Positions 8,959 through 19,196 of a DNA stretch of 49,144 nucleotides are shown here, piece by piece. Both the position numbers and the translations under genes were made by a program. Location of the stretch: NCBI GenBank assembly GCA_028864885.1, contig JAGWLR010000014.1, positions 1 to 49,144 on the forward strand, written 5' to 3'. Origin of the DNA: Burkholderiales bacterium. Lineage in GTDB: Bacteria; Pseudomonadota; Gammaproteobacteria; Burkholderiales; Burkholderiaceae_C. Under the pieces are notes generated by a model, which saw only the letters and a program-made list of their open reading frames with translations, had not been told where the DNA came from and made no database searches. The first letter of the stretch is position 1, and every line of letters starts with the position of its first letter.

Positions 8959-9540
8959 ATGCTCAAAAAACTGGTCTTGACGACTTTGGTTGCCTTGTCG
9001 GCGATCTCTCCGGCGGCGCAAGCACAAAGCGCTGCCAAGAAAGAGCTGATTGGCAAATTGCTGACGCTGCAGCAACCGGCGATTGACGCGGCCGCCCGCA
9101 GCATCACCGAGCAGCAACCCATGCAGATGGCGGCTTCCGCGCGCCGCTTGATCATGGAAAGCGTGCCGGAAGACAAGCGCATGGCCACCGCCCAGGCGGT
9201 CGACGCCGAGCTGAAAAAATACGTCGAGACGGCCGGCCCCATGATCCAGGCCAGCGCCAACAAGCTGGCCACCACTACGATGACGCCGGCCATCGATGAG
9301 AAATTCACCGAAGACGAGTTGCGCACCCTGGTCAGCATCCTGGATTCCCCCGTCCTCAAGAAGTACCAGAGTCTGCTGCCCGAGTTGACGGACAAGCTGC
9401 TCGACAAGATCATTGCTGATGCGCGCCCCAATGTAGACCCGGCGCTCAACAAGGCCGCAGCCAACATCCGTCAGATTTTGGCCAACGCCACCAGCAACTC
9501 GGCGAAGTCGGCCCCTGCCAAGCAGCCAGCCAAAAAGTGA
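8959..9540 (+). CDS. DUF2059-family exported protein
   Basis: A 193-residue protein with a clear signal peptide (MLKKLVLTTLVALSAISPAAQAQ, cleavage after AQA) and an all-helical body resembling the DUF2059 family. The pattern DEKFTEDELRTLVSILDSPVLKKYQS, typical of the family, lies in the second half. The tail is Ala/Lys-rich (SAPAKQPAKK). The ATG at 8959 is chosen because an upstream in-frame TTG at 8929 would put residues before the signal peptide and overlap gyrA. The gene lies between gyrA and serC, 6 bases before the latter, and is likely co-transcribed. Function is unknown. Confidence 0.8.
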   Translation: MLKKLVLTTLVALSAISPAAQAQSAAKKELIGKLLTLQQPAIDAAARSITEQQPMQMAASARRLIMESVPEDKRMATAQAVDAELKKYVETAGPMIQASANKLATTTMTPAIDEKFTEDELRTLVSILDSPVLKKYQSLLPELTDKLLDKIIADARPNVDPALNKAAANIRQILANATSNSAKSAPAKQPAKK

Positions 9541-9546
9541 TCTGAG

Positions 9547-10653
9547 ATGACCCGCCCGTTCAATTTTTCCGCTGGCCCTGCCACTCTGCCTGAAGAGGTT
9601 CTGCAACAAGCTGCTGCAGAAATGCTGGACTGGCACGGCAGCGGCATGGGCGTCATGGAGATGAGCCATCGCGGCAAGGAATTCATCTCGATAGCCGAAC
9701 AGGCGGAAGCCGACCTGCGAGAGATCCTCTCGATCCCCGCGAGCTACAAAGTACTCTTCATGCAGGGCGGGGCCATTGCCCAGAACGCGATCCTGCCGAT
9801 GAACCTGTCGCGGGGCAAGCGGGCTGACTACATCATCACCGGGTCCTGGTCGCAAAAGTCAGCCAAGGAAGCGCGCAAGTATTGCGAAGTGCATGTTGCG
9901 GCCTCCAACGAAGGCGATCACCACACCACCCTGCCTGATTACGACAGCTGGAAGATCAGCGACAACGCAGCCTACGTTCACGTTTGCAGCAACGAGACGA
10001 TCCATGGCGTCGAAATGCATGAGTTGCCCGACTTGTCGACACTGGGCACACAAGCTCCACTGGTGATCGACTGCTCATCGCACATCGTGTCGCGCCCGAT
10101 TGACTGGAGCCGTGTTGGCGTAGCCTATGCCGGCGCGCAGAAAAACATCGGTCCCGCCGGTCTGACCCTGGTCATCATCCGCGAAGACCTCATTGGCCAC
10201 GCCCTGGCGATCACGCCATCCGCATTCGACTACCGCATCGTCGCGGACAACGCGTCGATGTACAACACGCCCCCCACCTACCCCTGGTATTTGGCGGGAC
10301 TGGTTTTCCAGTGGATCAAACGCCAACGTGAGGGCGACCTCACGGGGCTAGCGGCCATTGAGGCGCGTAACGCGACCAAAGCCCAGCTGTTTTACGACTA
10401 CGTCGACCAGTCTGGCTACTACATCAACAAAGTGGCTACCAACTGCCGCTCGAGGATGAACATCCCCTTCTTCCTGCCCGATGACCAACTCAACGAGGCG
10501 TTCCTGGCAGGGGCGAAGGCCCAAGGCTTGCTTCAGCTCAAGGGACACAAGAGCGTAGGCGGGATGCGCGCATCCCTGTACAACGCGATGCCGGTGGCTG
10601 GCGTGGAAGCATTGCTAGCCTACATGAAGGACTTTGCTGCAACCCATGGCTGA
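9547..10653 (+). CDS. serC: Phosphoserine aminotransferase
   Basis: A 368-residue class V aminotransferase converting 3-phosphohydroxypyruvate and glutamate to phosphoserine. It also serves the analogous step of pyridoxal phosphate synthesis. N-terminal [15 protein letters not shown] is the family signature. The PLP lysine is K199 in [11 protein letters not shown], and the C-terminal [11 protein letters not shown] motif is intact. It follows the DUF2059 gene by 6 bases and overlaps pheA by 8 bases, placing serine and aromatic amino acid synthesis in one transcript, as in other Burkholderiales. Confidence 0.97.
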   Translation: MTRPFNFSAGPATLPEEVLQQAAAEMLDWHGSGMGVMEMSHRGKEFISIAEQAEADLREILSIPASYKVLFMQGGAIAQNAILPMNLSRGKRADYIITGSWSQKSAKEARKYCEVHVAASNEGDHHTTLPDYDSWKISDNAAYVHVCSNETIHGVEMHELPDLSTLGTQAPLVIDCSSHIVSRPIDWSRVGVAYAGAQKNIGPAGLTLVIIREDLIGHALAITPSAFDYRIVADNASMYNTPPTYPWYLAGLVFQWIKRQREGDLTGLAAIEARNATKAQLFYDYVDQSGYYINKVATNCRSRMNIPFFLPDDQLNEAFLAGAKAQGLLQLKGHKSVGGMRASLYNAMPVAGVEALLAYMKDFAATHG

Positions 10654-11764
10654 GCACTTTCAACCCGATCAACGTCCGGTGGATGAGCAATTGAGCGATC
10701 TGCGTGTGCAGATCGACTCGGTCGACCAGCAGCTGCTTGCTTTGCTGAATCAACGCGCGCGCCTGGCCCAAGCTGTCGGCGAAGTCAAAAAGATCGATGG
10801 CTCACCGGTGTTTCGCCCTGACCGTGAGGCGCAAGTGATCGATGGGATCAAACAGCGCAACCCGGGCCCCATCCTGGCTGACAGCGTCGCCCCGATCTGG
10901 CGCGAGATCATGTCAGCCTGCCGCGCACTCGAAGGCCGCCAGAAAGTGGCTTTTCTCGGCCCCATCGGCACCTTCACCGAGCAAGCGGCCCTGAACTACT
11001 TTGGCTCATCGATAGACGCCCTGGCTTGCGCCAGCATCGACGAAGTCTTTCGCGCCACCTCTGCGCAAACGGCAGATTTCGGCGTGGTTCCCATCGAAAA
11101 CTCGACCGAAGGTGTGGTCGCACGGTCGCTGGATCTGCTGCTGCAATCGAGGCTCACCATCGTGGGTGAAACCAGCCTGCTGGTCACGCACAATCTGCTG
11201 CGCAAAACACCCAGCATGGACGGCATCACGGCCGTGTGTGCCCACCCGCAGGCCCTGGCTCAATGCCAAGGCTGGCTGAGTCAGCATTTGCCCCATGCCG
11301 AGCGACGCGCGGTTTCCTCCAATGCTGAGGGCGCACGCCTGGCCAGCCTGGATGCCAACATTGCCGGCATCGCCAGTGAGCGGGCTGCATCCCAGTACGG
11401 CGTGCACGTGGTGCAACGGGCCATCCAGGATGACCCGCACAACCGCACCCGGTTCGTGATCATCACTCAGCCTGACAAGCACAAGCCGGCCGCCCCTACC
11501 GGGCACGATTGCACCAGCCTGGTGGTGTCGGTCGACAACCGCCCCGGAGCCGTGCACGACATGCTGGTGCCCTTGAAGCGGCACAATGTGTCGATGACTC
11601 GTTTCGAATCCCGCCCGGCCCGTTCCGGCCAATGGGAATACCTTTTCTTCATTGACCTGGCCGGGCACCCGGCGCAGGACAATGTGGCAGCTGCCCTGGA
11701 AGAATTGCGTCAGCAATGTTCGTTCTTCAAAGTGCTGGGCACCTACCCTCTGGATACGCACTAA
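10646..11764 (+). CDS. pheA: Bifunctional chorismate mutase / prephenate dehydratase (P-protein)
   Basis: A 372-residue enzyme making phenylpyruvate from chorismate. An AroQ-type chorismate mutase helix bundle covers about residues 12-95 ([19 protein letters not shown]). A prephenate dehydratase domain follows from [15 protein letters not shown] to the NRTRFVII motif. The C-terminal ACT domain ([17 protein letters not shown], then [15 protein letters not shown]) is the usual phenylalanine feedback site. I chose the ATG at 10646, inside the end of serC; an in-frame TTG at 10634 is the alternative. tyrA follows 24 bases later. Confidence 0.96.
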   Translation: MAEHFQPDQRPVDEQLSDLRVQIDSVDQQLLALLNQRARLAQAVGEVKKIDGSPVFRPDREAQVIDGIKQRNPGPILADSVAPIWREIMSACRALEGRQKVAFLGPIGTFTEQAALNYFGSSIDALACASIDEVFRATSAQTADFGVVPIENSTEGVVARSLDLLLQSRLTIVGETSLLVTHNLLRKTPSMDGITAVCAHPQALAQCQGWLSQHLPHAERRAVSSNAEGARLASLDANIAGIASERAASQYGVHVVQRAIQDDPHNRTRFVIITQPDKHKPAAPTGHDCTSLVVSVDNRPGAVHDMLVPLKRHNVSMTRFESRPARSGQWEYLFFIDLAGHPAQDNVAAALEELRQQCSFFKVLGTYPLDTH

Positions 11765-11788
11765 TTTGCCCTTGAAGGATTTCGCAGG

Positions 11789-12670
11789 ATGTTCAACCAA
11801 CTCGGCTTGATCGGCTGTGGCCTGATGGGGGGCTCGTTTGCCCTTGCCTTGAAAAAGGCGGGCCTGGTCAAACGCGTGGTGGGCTACAGCAAGTCGCCCT
11901 CCACCGTTGAGAAGGCACGCCGCTTGGGTGTGATCGATGTCGCGGCCGAATCGGCCTTGCTGGCCGTGTCGGGCTCCGACATTGTCATCATCGCCGTTCC
12001 CGTGGCGGCCACCGAAGCCACTTTCCGTGCCATTCGTCACATGGTCGATCCCGGTGTCCTGTTCATGGACGTGGGCAGCACCAAACGCGATGTGGTGGAT
12101 GCCGCGCGCCGGGTGCTCAAGGAACGCCTGCCGGCCTTCGTGCCCGCGCACCCGATTGCCGGACGTGAAGTCGCCGGCATCGAACACGCTGATCCCCTGC
12201 TCTACCAGGGGCGCAAGGTCATTCTGACCCCCTTGCAACAGACCGATGCCACGCTGGTGCAAAAGGCCACAGATGTGTGGGCGGCGATTGGCTGCCAGGT
12301 CTTGAAAATGACCCCCGAGCACCACGACTCGGCCTTTGCCGCCGTGAGCCACCTGCCTCATTTGCTGGCCTTCGCGTACATGAACGCGCTGGCCGTGCAA
12401 CCTTTGGGCCAGGAGTTTTTGTCGCTGGCAGGCCCAGGGTTTCGCGATTTCACCCGAATTGCGGCCAGTGAGCCCACCATCTGGCGCGACATCCTTTTGT
12501 CCAACCGCGAAGAAATCCTGAAGCAATCTGCTTCGTTCCGCGAGGCGCTGGAACAGCTGGAGCGCCAAATGCGTGACTGGAACGGCGGACCACTGCAGGA
12601 CCTGATCCAGACAGCCTCCGACGCGCGCAGCCAATGGCAACTGGGCGGCAAAACGCCCACGAGCCGCTGA
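11789..12670 (+). CDS. tyrA: Prephenate dehydrogenase
   Basis: A 293-residue NAD(P)-dependent enzyme of tyrosine synthesis, oxidising prephenate to 4-hydroxyphenylpyruvate. The nucleotide-binding motif GLIGCGLMGGSFALAL is at residues 6-21. The middle has DVGSTKRDVV and HPIAGREVAGIEHA, and the helical C-terminal dimerisation domain includes the SHLPHLLAFA stretch. It has no fused chorismate mutase or ACT domain. Length is standard for the monofunctional enzyme. It lies between pheA and the aroA-cmk fusion in the same direction. Confidence 0.95.
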   Translation: MFNQLGLIGCGLMGGSFALALKKAGLVKRVVGYSKSPSTVEKARRLGVIDVAAESALLAVSGSDIVIIAVPVAATEATFRAIRHMVDPGVLFMDVGSTKRDVVDAARRVLKERLPAFVPAHPIAGREVAGIEHADPLLYQGRKVILTPLQQTDATLVQKATDVWAAIGCQVLKMTPEHHDSAFAAVSHLPHLLAFAYMNALAVQPLGQEFLSLAGPGFRDFTRIAASEPTIWRDILLSNREEILKQSASFREALEQLERQMRDWNGGPLQDLIQTASDARSQWQLGGKTPTSR

Positions 12671-12682
12671 ATTTGATTTTGC

Positions 12683-14722
12683 ATGTACACGACCGCATTT
12701 CTTGACCTGCCGCCCTTGCTTGAAGCGGGGGGCACGGTTCGCCTGCCCGGCTCCAAAAGTATCTCCAACCGCGTTCTGCTGCTGGCTGGCCTCAGCGAAG
12801 GCACCACCGTCGTGCATGATCTTCTGGCATCGGACGACACCCGCGTCATGCTCGAAGCCTTGCGGACCCTGGGCTGCGACATCCAGCAAAGTGGCGACAC
12901 CGTTCACATCACCGGCCTGGGCGGCAAACTGTCGGTTCTGAAGGCGGAGCTGTTCCTGGGCAATGCCGGCACCGCCATGCGCCCCTTGACAGCGGCTCTG
13001 GCCGTGCTGTCTGCCACCCAAGGGGGGGTGTTTGAACTCAGCGGCATCCCACGCATGCACGAGCGCCCCATTGGCGATCTGGTCGATGCGCTGCGCCCCC
13101 TGGGCTGCCAGATCGAATGTCTGGGCAAGGAAGGCTATCCGCCCTTGCGCCTGAGCGGTGGTCAGCTCAATTTGTCCGCCCCCATCCGCATTCGGGGCGA
13201 TGTCTCCAGTCAATTCTTGACCGCCTTGTTGCTGGCCCTGCCCCTGGTCTCGGCTCAGCAATCGCTGACCATCGAAGTAGAAGGCGAACTGATCTCCAAG
13301 CCCTACATCGAGATCACCCTGAACCTGCTGGCGCGATTCGGAATCCACGTCGAACGCCACGGGTGGGAGCGCTTCGTGATCCCGCAAGGCTGTCACTACC
13401 AGTCGCCGGGAGAAATCCACATCGAGGCCGACGCCTCGTCGGCGTCTTACTTCATCGCGGCCGGTGCGATCGCAGGGATTGAACAAGCTGTGCGCATTGA
13501 AGGCGTTGGCGCCGCTTCGATTCAAGGCGACATCCGTTTCATGGAAGCCGCCCAGGCTATGGGCGCTCATGTGACCAGCGGCCCCAATTGGCTCGAAATT
13601 CGCCGCGGTTCCTGGCCCCTCAAAGCGGTCGACATGGACTGCAATCACATCCCTGATGCCGCCATGACCCTCGCCGTGATGGCCCTGTACGCCACGGGCA
13701 CGACCCGCTTGCGCAACATTGCCAGCTGGCGAGTGAAAGAAACCGACCGCATCGCGGCCATGGCCTGTGAGTTGCGAAAACTGGGCGCTACGGTGGTCGA
13801 AGGGCAGGACTTCATCGAGGTCACCCCCCCTGCCGGAGCCTGGCAACATGCCAGCATCCACACCTATGACGATCACCGCATGGCGATGTGTTTCTCGCTG
13901 GCGGCGTTCAGCCCTGTAGCCCCTGCAGCCTCAGGCCAGACCATTTCGGTGCGGATTGACGATCCTCGCTGCGTCGGCAAGACCTTCCCAGACTACTTCG
14001 AAACCCTCTTCCAGGTGGCGCGCACCCATCCCGATCTGATCCCAGTGATCACGATCGACGGCCCGACCGCGTCAGGCAAAGGCACGTTGGCCAGCGCATT
14101 GGCCACCCGCCTGGGGTACCGCTTTTTGGACTCGGGATCTTTGTACCGTGTCACCGCTTTGGCAGCGACCAGTCAAAGCCTGGATCTGGACGACCAGGGA
14201 GCGTTGGAAAAACTGGCCCGGCAAATTGGCCATGAAATCCCGTTGCGCTTTGACGCGCACCACGTTTGGTTGGATGGCTGCGACGTCAGCGATGAACTGC
14301 GTCGCGAAGCGATCGGGCAAATAGCATCTCGGATCTCGGCCTACCCGGGGGTTCGCCAAGCGCTGGTGGAACTGCAACTGTCGTTCCGCGGCTTGCCCGG
14401 GCTGGTGGCTGATGGCCGCGACATGGGCACCGTCATCTTTCCTGACGCTGGCTTGAAGGTGTTTTTAACGGCATCCGTTAAAGAACGGGCTGAACGCCGG
14501 TATAACCAATTGATTTCAAAAGGGATTTCTGCTAATCTACAAGAGATTTGCGCAGATTTGGAGGCGCGCGACCTGCGGGATCGCACCCGCGCCATCTCGC
14601 CTCTGGTCCCTGCTGCAGACGCCCGTCTTCTCGACAACTCATCGCTGACCATTGATCAATCGGTCGATACCGTGCTGGGCTGGTGGGTCGATGGCTGGCC
14701 TCATGTCTTGGTCAAGTCCTGA
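12683..14722 (+). CDS. aroA-cmk: Fused EPSP synthase / cytidylate kinase
   Basis: A 679-residue two-domain protein. Residues 1 to about 445 are 3-phosphoshikimate 1-carboxyvinyltransferase: the N-terminal [14 protein letters not shown] substrate motif, [17 protein letters not shown], then [19 protein letters not shown] and [14 protein letters not shown]. From about residue 450 comes cytidylate kinase: P-loop [19 protein letters not shown], then LDSGSLYRV and the [11 protein letters not shown] motif. The sequence is continuous with no stop or start between the halves. I recall such fusions from other Comamonadaceae, where separate aroA and cmk genes stand elsewhere in the order. It couples the shikimate pathway and pyrimidine nucleotide supply upstream of rpsA. 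Confidence 0.95.
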   Translation: MYTTAFLDLPPLLEAGGTVRLPGSKSISNRVLLLAGLSEGTTVVHDLLASDDTRVMLEALRTLGCDIQQSGDTVHITGLGGKLSVLKAELFLGNAGTAMRPLTAALAVLSATQGGVFELSGIPRMHERPIGDLVDALRPLGCQIECLGKEGYPPLRLSGGQLNLSAPIRIRGDVSSQFLTALLLALPLVSAQQSLTIEVEGELISKPYIEITLNLLARFGIHVERHGWERFVIPQGCHYQSPGEIHIEADASSASYFIAAGAIAGIEQAVRIEGVGAASIQGDIRFMEAAQAMGAHVTSGPNWLEIRRGSWPLKAVDMDCNHIPDAAMTLAVMALYATGTTRLRNIASWRVKETDRIAAMACELRKLGATVVEGQDFIEVTPPAGAWQHASIHTYDDHRMAMCFSLAAFSPVAPAASGQTISVRIDDPRCVGKTFPDYFETLFQVARTHPDLIPVITIDGPTASGKGTLASALATRLGYRFLDSGSLYRVTALAATSQSLDLDDQGALEKLARQIGHEIPLRFDAHHVWLDGCDVSDELRREAIGQIASRISAYPGVRQALVELQLSFRGLPGLVADGRDMGTVIFPDAGLKVFLTASVKERAERRYNQLISKGISANLQEICADLEARDLRDRTRAISPLVPAADARLLDNSSLTIDQSVDTVLGWWVDGWPHVLVKS

Positions 14723-14900
14723 CCAGACAGAGGTTTTTCAAAGGCTGTGACGCCCAGCCCCCGCTGCCAGGCAGGGGTTTGAGCGATCAGGGCTGGCCGC
14801 AAGACCTGCCTGGACGTCATGTTCTTCAACCCAACCCGTTCTGGTCGTTCCTGTCGATCCGAACGTTTCCGCTGGCCTCCAAGCCGGCACAGGAAATTCC

Positions 14901-16586
14901 ATGTCTGAATCTTTTGCCGCCCTTTTTGAAGAGTCGCTGCAGCGCGCCAACATGCGCACGGGCGAAGTCATCACCGCTGAGGTGGTGGCCGTCGAACACA
15001 ACTTCGTGGTCGTGAACGCTGGCCTGAAGTCTGAGGCTTATGTGCCCATCGACGAGTTCCGCAACGACCAGGGCGAGATCGAAGTCCAAGTGGGCGACTT
15101 CGTGTCGGTGGCCGTTGACGCCATCGAAAACGGCTACGGCGACACCATCCTGTCGCGCGACAAAGCCAAGCGTCTGGCCTCGTGGCTGTCGCTGGAAACC
15201 GCTCTGGAGTCTGGCGACTTCGTAACCGGTACTGTCAATGGCAAGGTCAAGGGTGGCCTGACCGTGTTGGTCAATGGCATCCGCGCCTTCCTGCCCGGCT
15301 CGCTGCTGGACACCCGCCCTGTGAAGGACATGTCTCCCTTCGAGGGCAAGACCATGGAATTCAAGGTCATCAAGCTGGACCGCAAGCGCAACAACGTCGT
15401 GCTGTCGCGCCGTGCTGTGGTGGAAGCTTCGATGGGCGAAGAGCGCGCCAAGCTGATGGAAACGCTGCGCGAAGGCGCGATCGTCCAAGGCGTGGTCAAG
15501 AACATCACCGAATACGGTGCGTTCGTGGACCTGGGTGGCATCGATGGCCTGCTGCACATCACCGACATGGCATGGCGCCGTGTCCGTCACCCTTCCGAAG
15601 TGGTGACCGTGGGTCAAGAGCTGTCGGCCAAGGTCCTGAAGTTCGACGCCGAGAAGAACCGCGTTTCGCTGGGTCTGAAGCAAATGGGTGACGATCCCTG
15701 GGTTGGCGTGTCGCGCCGTTACCCTGCCGGCACCCGTCTGTTCGGCAAGGTCACCAACATCGCTGACTACGGTGCGTTCGTTGAGATCGAACCCGGCATC
15801 GAAGGCCTGGTGCACGTCTCTGAGATGGACTGGACCAACAAGAACGTGGCTCCCAACAAGATCGTCAACCTGGGCGACGAAGTGGAAGTCATGGTCCTGG
15901 AAATCGACGAAGACAAGCGTCGCATCTCCCTGGGCATGAAGCAATGCAAGCCGAACCCATGGGACGACTTCTCGCAGAACTTCAAGCGCGGCGACAAGGT
16001 CAAGGGCCCCGTCAAGTCCATCACTGACTTCGGCGTGTTCGTCGGTCTGGCTGCTGGCATCGACGGTCTGGTGCACTTGTCTGACCTGTCTTGGAATGAG
16101 CCAGGCGAAGCTGCCGTGCGCAACTACAAGAAGGGCCAAGAAGTCGAAGCTGTCGTGCTGGCCATCGATGTCGAGCGTGAGCGCATCTCATTGGGCATCA
16201 AGCAACTGGATGCTGACCCCTTCACCAACTACACCTCGGTGAACGATCGCGGCATGAGCGTGACCGGCACTGTGGCAACTGTGGATGCCAAGGGCGCTGA
16301 GATCAAGCTGGCCGACGACGTGATGGGTTACCTGCGCGCCTCCGAAATCAGCCGTGACCGCGTGGAAGACGCGCGCAACGTGCTGAAGGAAGGCGACGAA
16401 GTCACCGCGATCATCGTCAACATCGACCGCAAGACCCGCAACATCCAGTTGTCGATCAAGGCCAAGGACAACGCTGAGCAACAAGAAGCTCTGCAACGTC
16501 TGAGCAGCGACAACACCAAGGAAGGTTCCGGCACCACCAGCCTGGGCGCTCTGCTCAAGGCCAAGCTGGACCAAAACAACGGCTGA
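14901..16586 (+). CDS. rpsA: 30S ribosomal protein S1
   Basis: A 561-residue protein of about six S1/OB-fold RNA-binding repeats, each visible by motifs such as [45 protein letters not shown] and [23 protein letters not shown]. It binds mRNA leaders on the small ribosomal subunit. The C-terminal repeat is the usual divergent one ([14 protein letters not shown]). It follows the cmk domain after a 178-base leader that contains a CCCC...GGGG hairpin and may carry an autogenous control site. ihfB lies downstream beyond three linked hairpins. Confidence 0.97.
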   Translation: MSESFAALFEESLQRANMRTGEVITAEVVAVEHNFVVVNAGLKSEAYVPIDEFRNDQGEIEVQVGDFVSVAVDAIENGYGDTILSRDKAKRLASWLSLETALESGDFVTGTVNGKVKGGLTVLVNGIRAFLPGSLLDTRPVKDMSPFEGKTMEFKVIKLDRKRNNVVLSRRAVVEASMGEERAKLMETLREGAIVQGVVKNITEYGAFVDLGGIDGLLHITDMAWRRVRHPSEVVTVGQELSAKVLKFDAEKNRVSLGLKQMGDDPWVGVSRRYPAGTRLFGKVTNIADYGAFVEIEPGIEGLVHVSEMDWTNKNVAPNKIVNLGDEVEVMVLEIDEDKRRISLGMKQCKPNPWDDFSQNFKRGDKVKGPVKSITDFGVFVGLAAGIDGLVHLSDLSWNEPGEAAVRNYKKGQEVEAVVLAIDVERERISLGIKQLDADPFTNYTSVNDRGMSVTGTVATVDAKGAEIKLADDVMGYLRASEISRDRVEDARNVLKEGDEVTAIIVNIDRKTRNIQLSIKAKDNAEQQEALQRLSSDNTKEGSGTTSLGALLKAKLDQNNG

Positions 16587-16601
16587 TTCGGCCCTTGACG
16601 A

Positions 16602-16696
16602 CTGGATTCCTGCGTAGGCAGGGATCCAGCCCCTCGGTTGGCGCAAGCCAGCCGGGGCTGTGATGAGCGGCATCCCCGGGTGGGTTCATCACAGCC
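16602..16696. repeat. Three overlapping inverted repeats between rpsA and ihfB
   Basis: Hairpin 1: CTGGATTCCTGC / GCAGGGATCCAG (16602-16613 and 16618-16629, loop GTAG, one G-U pair). Hairpin 2: about 16632-16642 with 16647-16657, loop GCAA. Hairpin 3: perfect 11-bp arms GGCTGTGATGA / TCATCACAGCC (16656-16666 and 16686-16696, loop 19 nt). The right arm of hairpin 2 shares bases with the left arm of hairpin 3, so those two cannot form fully at once. There is no T run after any of them. Confidence 0.65.
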
Positions 16697-16715
16697 TCAA
16701 GATTTCAAGCCTTTC

Positions 16716-17042
16716 ATGACCCGATCTGATCTCGTGGCTCGCCTGGCCGAGCGCTTTGGACAACTGACCCAACGCGACGCCGAGTTTGCCGTCAAGACCA
16801 TCCTGGATGCGATGTCCGACGCGTTGGCTCGTGGGCACCGGATCGAAATCCGCGGCTTCGGCAGTTTTTCGATCAATCGCCGCCCTCCCCGCATGGGCCG
16901 CAATCCCCGCTCTGGCGAACAGGTCCTGATTCCTGAAAAGTTGGTCCCGCACTTCAAACCCGGGAAAGCACTGCGGGAAGGCGTAGACAAACAAGGGCAA
17001 GCTACGGAAGCCCTTCACTCTTCGTCAACGACGGAATCCTGA
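16716..17042 (+). CDS. ihfB: Integration host factor subunit beta
   Basis: A 108-residue DNA-bending protein of the HU/IHF family, starting [17 protein letters not shown]. The DNA-wrapping arm with the key proline lies in [22 protein letters not shown], typical of IhfB. The short C-terminal extension is Ser/Thr-rich. I chose the ATG at 16716; a longer in-frame reading from 16638 passes through the hairpin region and has no family similarity. It forms a heterodimer with IHF-alpha, encoded elsewhere. IHF commonly assists sigma-54 promoters, such as the glnK promoter in this window. Confidence 0.95.
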   Translation: MTRSDLVARLAERFGQLTQRDAEFAVKTILDAMSDALARGHRIEIRGFGSFSINRRPPRMGRNPRSGEQVLIPEKLVPHFKPGKALREGVDKQGQATEALHSSSTTES

Positions 17043-17046
17043 CACC

Positions 17047-17403
17047 ATGCGTACCCTCAACTGGTTGTGGCGCGGCTTTCTGTTTTTCGTGCTGTTTGCA
17101 TTCGCGCTGAACAATCGGCACGAAGTCGATTTGCATTGGTTCTGGGGCTACCACTGGCAAGCCCCCATGGTGATTGTGGTCCTGGCAGTGTTCGCCATGG
17201 GCTGCGTCTCGGGAGTTCTGGCTATGCTGCCAAGCTGGTGGCGCCATCGCCGAGATGCCAAACAGCGTTTGCAATGGCTGCCCGATTCAGTCAGCCCGCC
17301 GGATGTCGCCCGCCCGGTTGCCGCACGCTCTGGCCCCATCACCTTGCCTGCAGAACTGCCCTTCCCGCCCGACATGCCAGCGCCACGCAAGCCCGCCAAG
17401 TAA
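17047..17403 (+). CDS. lapA: LapA-family inner membrane protein (DUF1049)
   Basis: A 118-residue protein with two membrane helices (about residues 8-24 and 40-62) and a cytoplasmic basic then proline-rich tail. N-terminal NWLWRGFLFFVLFAFALNN and the WHWQAP-type turn suit the LapA/YciS family. LapA works with LapB in control of lipopolysaccharide synthesis, a role known from E. coli. The gene starts 4 bases after ihfB and ends 18 bases before lapB, so the three are almost certainly co-transcribed. Confidence 0.85.
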   Translation: MRTLNWLWRGFLFFVLFAFALNNRHEVDLHWFWGYHWQAPMVIVVLAVFAMGCVSGVLAMLPSWWRHRRDAKQRLQWLPDSVSPPDVARPVAARSGPITLPAELPFPPDMPAPRKPAK

Positions 17404-17407
17404 TCGC

Positions 17408-17415
17408 GGCACAAT
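17408..17415 (+). promoter_or_regulatory. GGCACAAT promoter-like motif directly before lapB
   Basis: GGCACAAT ends 6 bases before the lapB ATG. If it acts as a -10 element the transcript would start at or near the start codon, giving a leaderless lapB mRNA in addition to the operon transcript. Confidence 0.3.
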
Positions 17416-17421
17416 AGGCGC

Positions 17422-18579
17422 ATGGATTTCGAACTGCAATGGTTGCTGCTGGCCTTCCCGGTGGTGTTTATTCTGGGGTGGATGGCCTCCCGCCTCGACT
17501 TGCGTCAACTCAAGCGAGAAGATCGCGCATCTCCGCAGGCCTACTTCAAGGGTCTGAACCTGCTGCTCAACGAACAGCAGGACAAAGCCATCGACGCCTT
17601 CATTGAGGCCGTTCAGCACGACCCTGACACATCCGATCTGCACTTTGCCTTGGGCAATCTGTTTCGGCGCCGGGGGGAGTATGAGCGTGCGATTCGGGTG
17701 CACCAACACCTGTTGGCCCGCGCCGATCTTCGCCAGGAAGAACGGGAAAAAGCTCAACATGCGTTGGCCCACGACTTCATGAAGGCCGGATTGTTCGACC
17801 GCGCCGAAGAAGCCTTCAAGGCGCTGGAGGGCACCGCGTTCACCACCGATGCCCGCCTGGCTTTGCTGAACCTACATGAGCGCTCACGCAATTGGCATCC
17901 CGCCATCGAAGTGGCCCATCGGCTCGAAGCCTCTGGTACTGGATCGTTTTCCCATCGCATCGCCCACCATTGGTGCGAGATCGCCCAAGAGGCAGAGGCT
18001 CGTGGACGATCGGATGAAGCTGATCAGGCATTGACGCGGGCCCGTGAGGCCGCCCCCCAAGCCGCACGACCGTTGGTCATCATGGGACAGCGTTTGATGC
18101 GGCACAACGACGCCGCTGCAGCCTTGAAGATCTGGGATGAACTGATGGCGCTTCAGCCGCAGTCGTTCTCGCTGATTCCGATGGACTACGCCAAAGCGGC
18201 CCAAGCCAGTGGCGCCGAAGATGCGGCACTGAAAAAGCTCGATGCCCTGTACGCACAAGTCCCGTCTATCGACATTCTGAACGCCTGGAACCACCTGCAG
18301 CCAGATGCATCATTGCGCCGCCAGCGACTGATCTCTCACATCACCGCGCAACCTTGCTTGTCAGCTGCCCAGGGGTTGATTCAAGAACGCCTCAAAACCG
18401 ATCTGCCGCTGGACAAGGCCGAGATCGAAAAATTACAAGGCGCGATGGCCACCGCAGCCAAGCCCCTGCAACGCTACCGTTGCGCCGCCTGCGGCTTCGA
18501 GAGCCAGCACTATTTCTGGCAGTGTCCAGGCTGTCAGGGCTGGGATACCTATCCGCCCCGACGGCTGGAAGATCAGTGA
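17422..18579 (+). CDS. lapB: Lipopolysaccharide assembly protein B
   Basis: A 385-residue membrane-anchored tetratricopeptide protein. One N-terminal helix (about residues 5-20) is followed by TPR repeats (for example YFKGLNLLLNEQQDKAIDAF, then LHFALGNLFRRRGEYERAI). A C-terminal rubredoxin-like metal site has two CxxC pairs, in YRCAACGF and QCPGCQGW. In E. coli LapB guides FtsH to degrade LpxC and so sets the amount of lipid A. Length and domain order are canonical. The 3' end overlaps the convergent copper chaperone gene by 7 bases. Confidence 0.93.
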   Translation: MDFELQWLLLAFPVVFILGWMASRLDLRQLKREDRASPQAYFKGLNLLLNEQQDKAIDAFIEAVQHDPDTSDLHFALGNLFRRRGEYERAIRVHQHLLARADLRQEEREKAQHALAHDFMKAGLFDRAEEAFKALEGTAFTTDARLALLNLHERSRNWHPAIEVAHRLEASGTGSFSHRIAHHWCEIAQEAEARGRSDEADQALTRAREAAPQAARPLVIMGQRLMRHNDAAAALKIWDELMALQPQSFSLIPMDYAKAAQASGAEDAALKKLDALYAQVPSIDILNAWNHLQPDASLRRQRLISHITAQPCLSAAQGLIQERLKTDLPLDKAEIEKLQGAMATAAKPLQRYRCAACGFESQHYFWQCPGCQGWDTYPPRRLEDQ

Positions 18580-19112
18580 TCTGAATGCATCTCGTGAGGA
18601 TGCGCCATCTGCGGAGCCTTCACTGGCACCGAAATGGTTTGGCGCATTGTCTTGCCATCTTCTGCCTTCAGCAGCAAGGTCAGGGGCACGCTGTCGCCAT
18701 TGGACAAGGGGCGCGGCAGATCCATCAACATCAAATGATATGAACCTGGCTTGAGTGACACGGTGGTGCCAGCAGGCAATGGCAATGCGGAGACAGCACG
18801 CATGCGCATCACGTTGCCGTCCATCGCCATCTCGTGCAGTTCTGCGTGCTTGGCGGCAGGGGTTTCAAAACCGAGCAAGGTCATAGCTTTGGGCGCGGTG
18901 ATGTCCATGAAGCCACCGGTTCCCTGCTGACCTTTCACCGTCGCGCGAATCCAGGCGCCTTCGACCTTGACCGGGCCTTGCGTCGCCACCTCTGCGGTCG
19001 GCTTGGTGTCAGCCGCCATCGCAGCCGGCAGCATCCCGACACTCGCCCAAAGCGCCATGCCCACCAGAGCAGATTCAACCACCAGCGTGACTGCGTTGCG
19101 AGAACGTTTCAT
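18573..19112 (-). CDS. PCu(A)C-type periplasmic copper chaperone
   Basis: A 179-residue exported protein with a signal peptide ending near AMAAD (about residue 34). The family copper motif is present: HAELHEMAMDGNVMRM followed about 30 residues later by GSYHLMLMDL, giving the His/Met ligands. A His/Met-rich tail (MAHPHEMHSDH) may bind further copper. Such proteins deliver Cu(I) to cytochrome oxidase in the periplasm. It stands alone here, convergent with lapB and followed on the same strand only by intergenic sequence. Confidence 0.88.
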   Translation of the reverse strand: MKRSRNAVTLVVESALVGMALWASVGMLPAAMAADTKPTAEVATQGPVKVEGAWIRATVKGQQGTGGFMDITAPKAMTLLGFETPAAKHAELHEMAMDGNVMRMRAVSALPLPAGTTVSLKPGSYHLMLMDLPRPLSNGDSVPLTLLLKAEDGKTMRQTISVPVKAPQMAHPHEMHSDH

Positions 19113-19196
19113 CGTTTTCCTTTCGAATTGAGCCGATCACAAGCCTGTCATCGACGAGGCAAGTCTAGCGCGTATGCCTGCATCGGGTCGCCCGCA

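Noticed and set aside
11006-13876. A 956-codon open frame on the minus strand opposite pheA, tyrA and aroA
   Set aside because: It crosses three genes with strong family signatures on the other strand and has no recognisable motif itself.
14723-14900. A possible terminator or riboswitch in the rpsA leader
   Set aside because: Only a weak CCCC/GGGG hairpin is visible, with no T run and no motif of a known riboswitch.
14826-16139. A 437-codon open frame opposite rpsA
   Set aside because: Antisense shadow of the repeated S1 domains; internal repetition comes from the S1 repeats.
16638-16715. A longer IhfB start
   Set aside because: The extra residues are encoded by the hairpin region and do not match the IHF family, which starts at MTRSDL.
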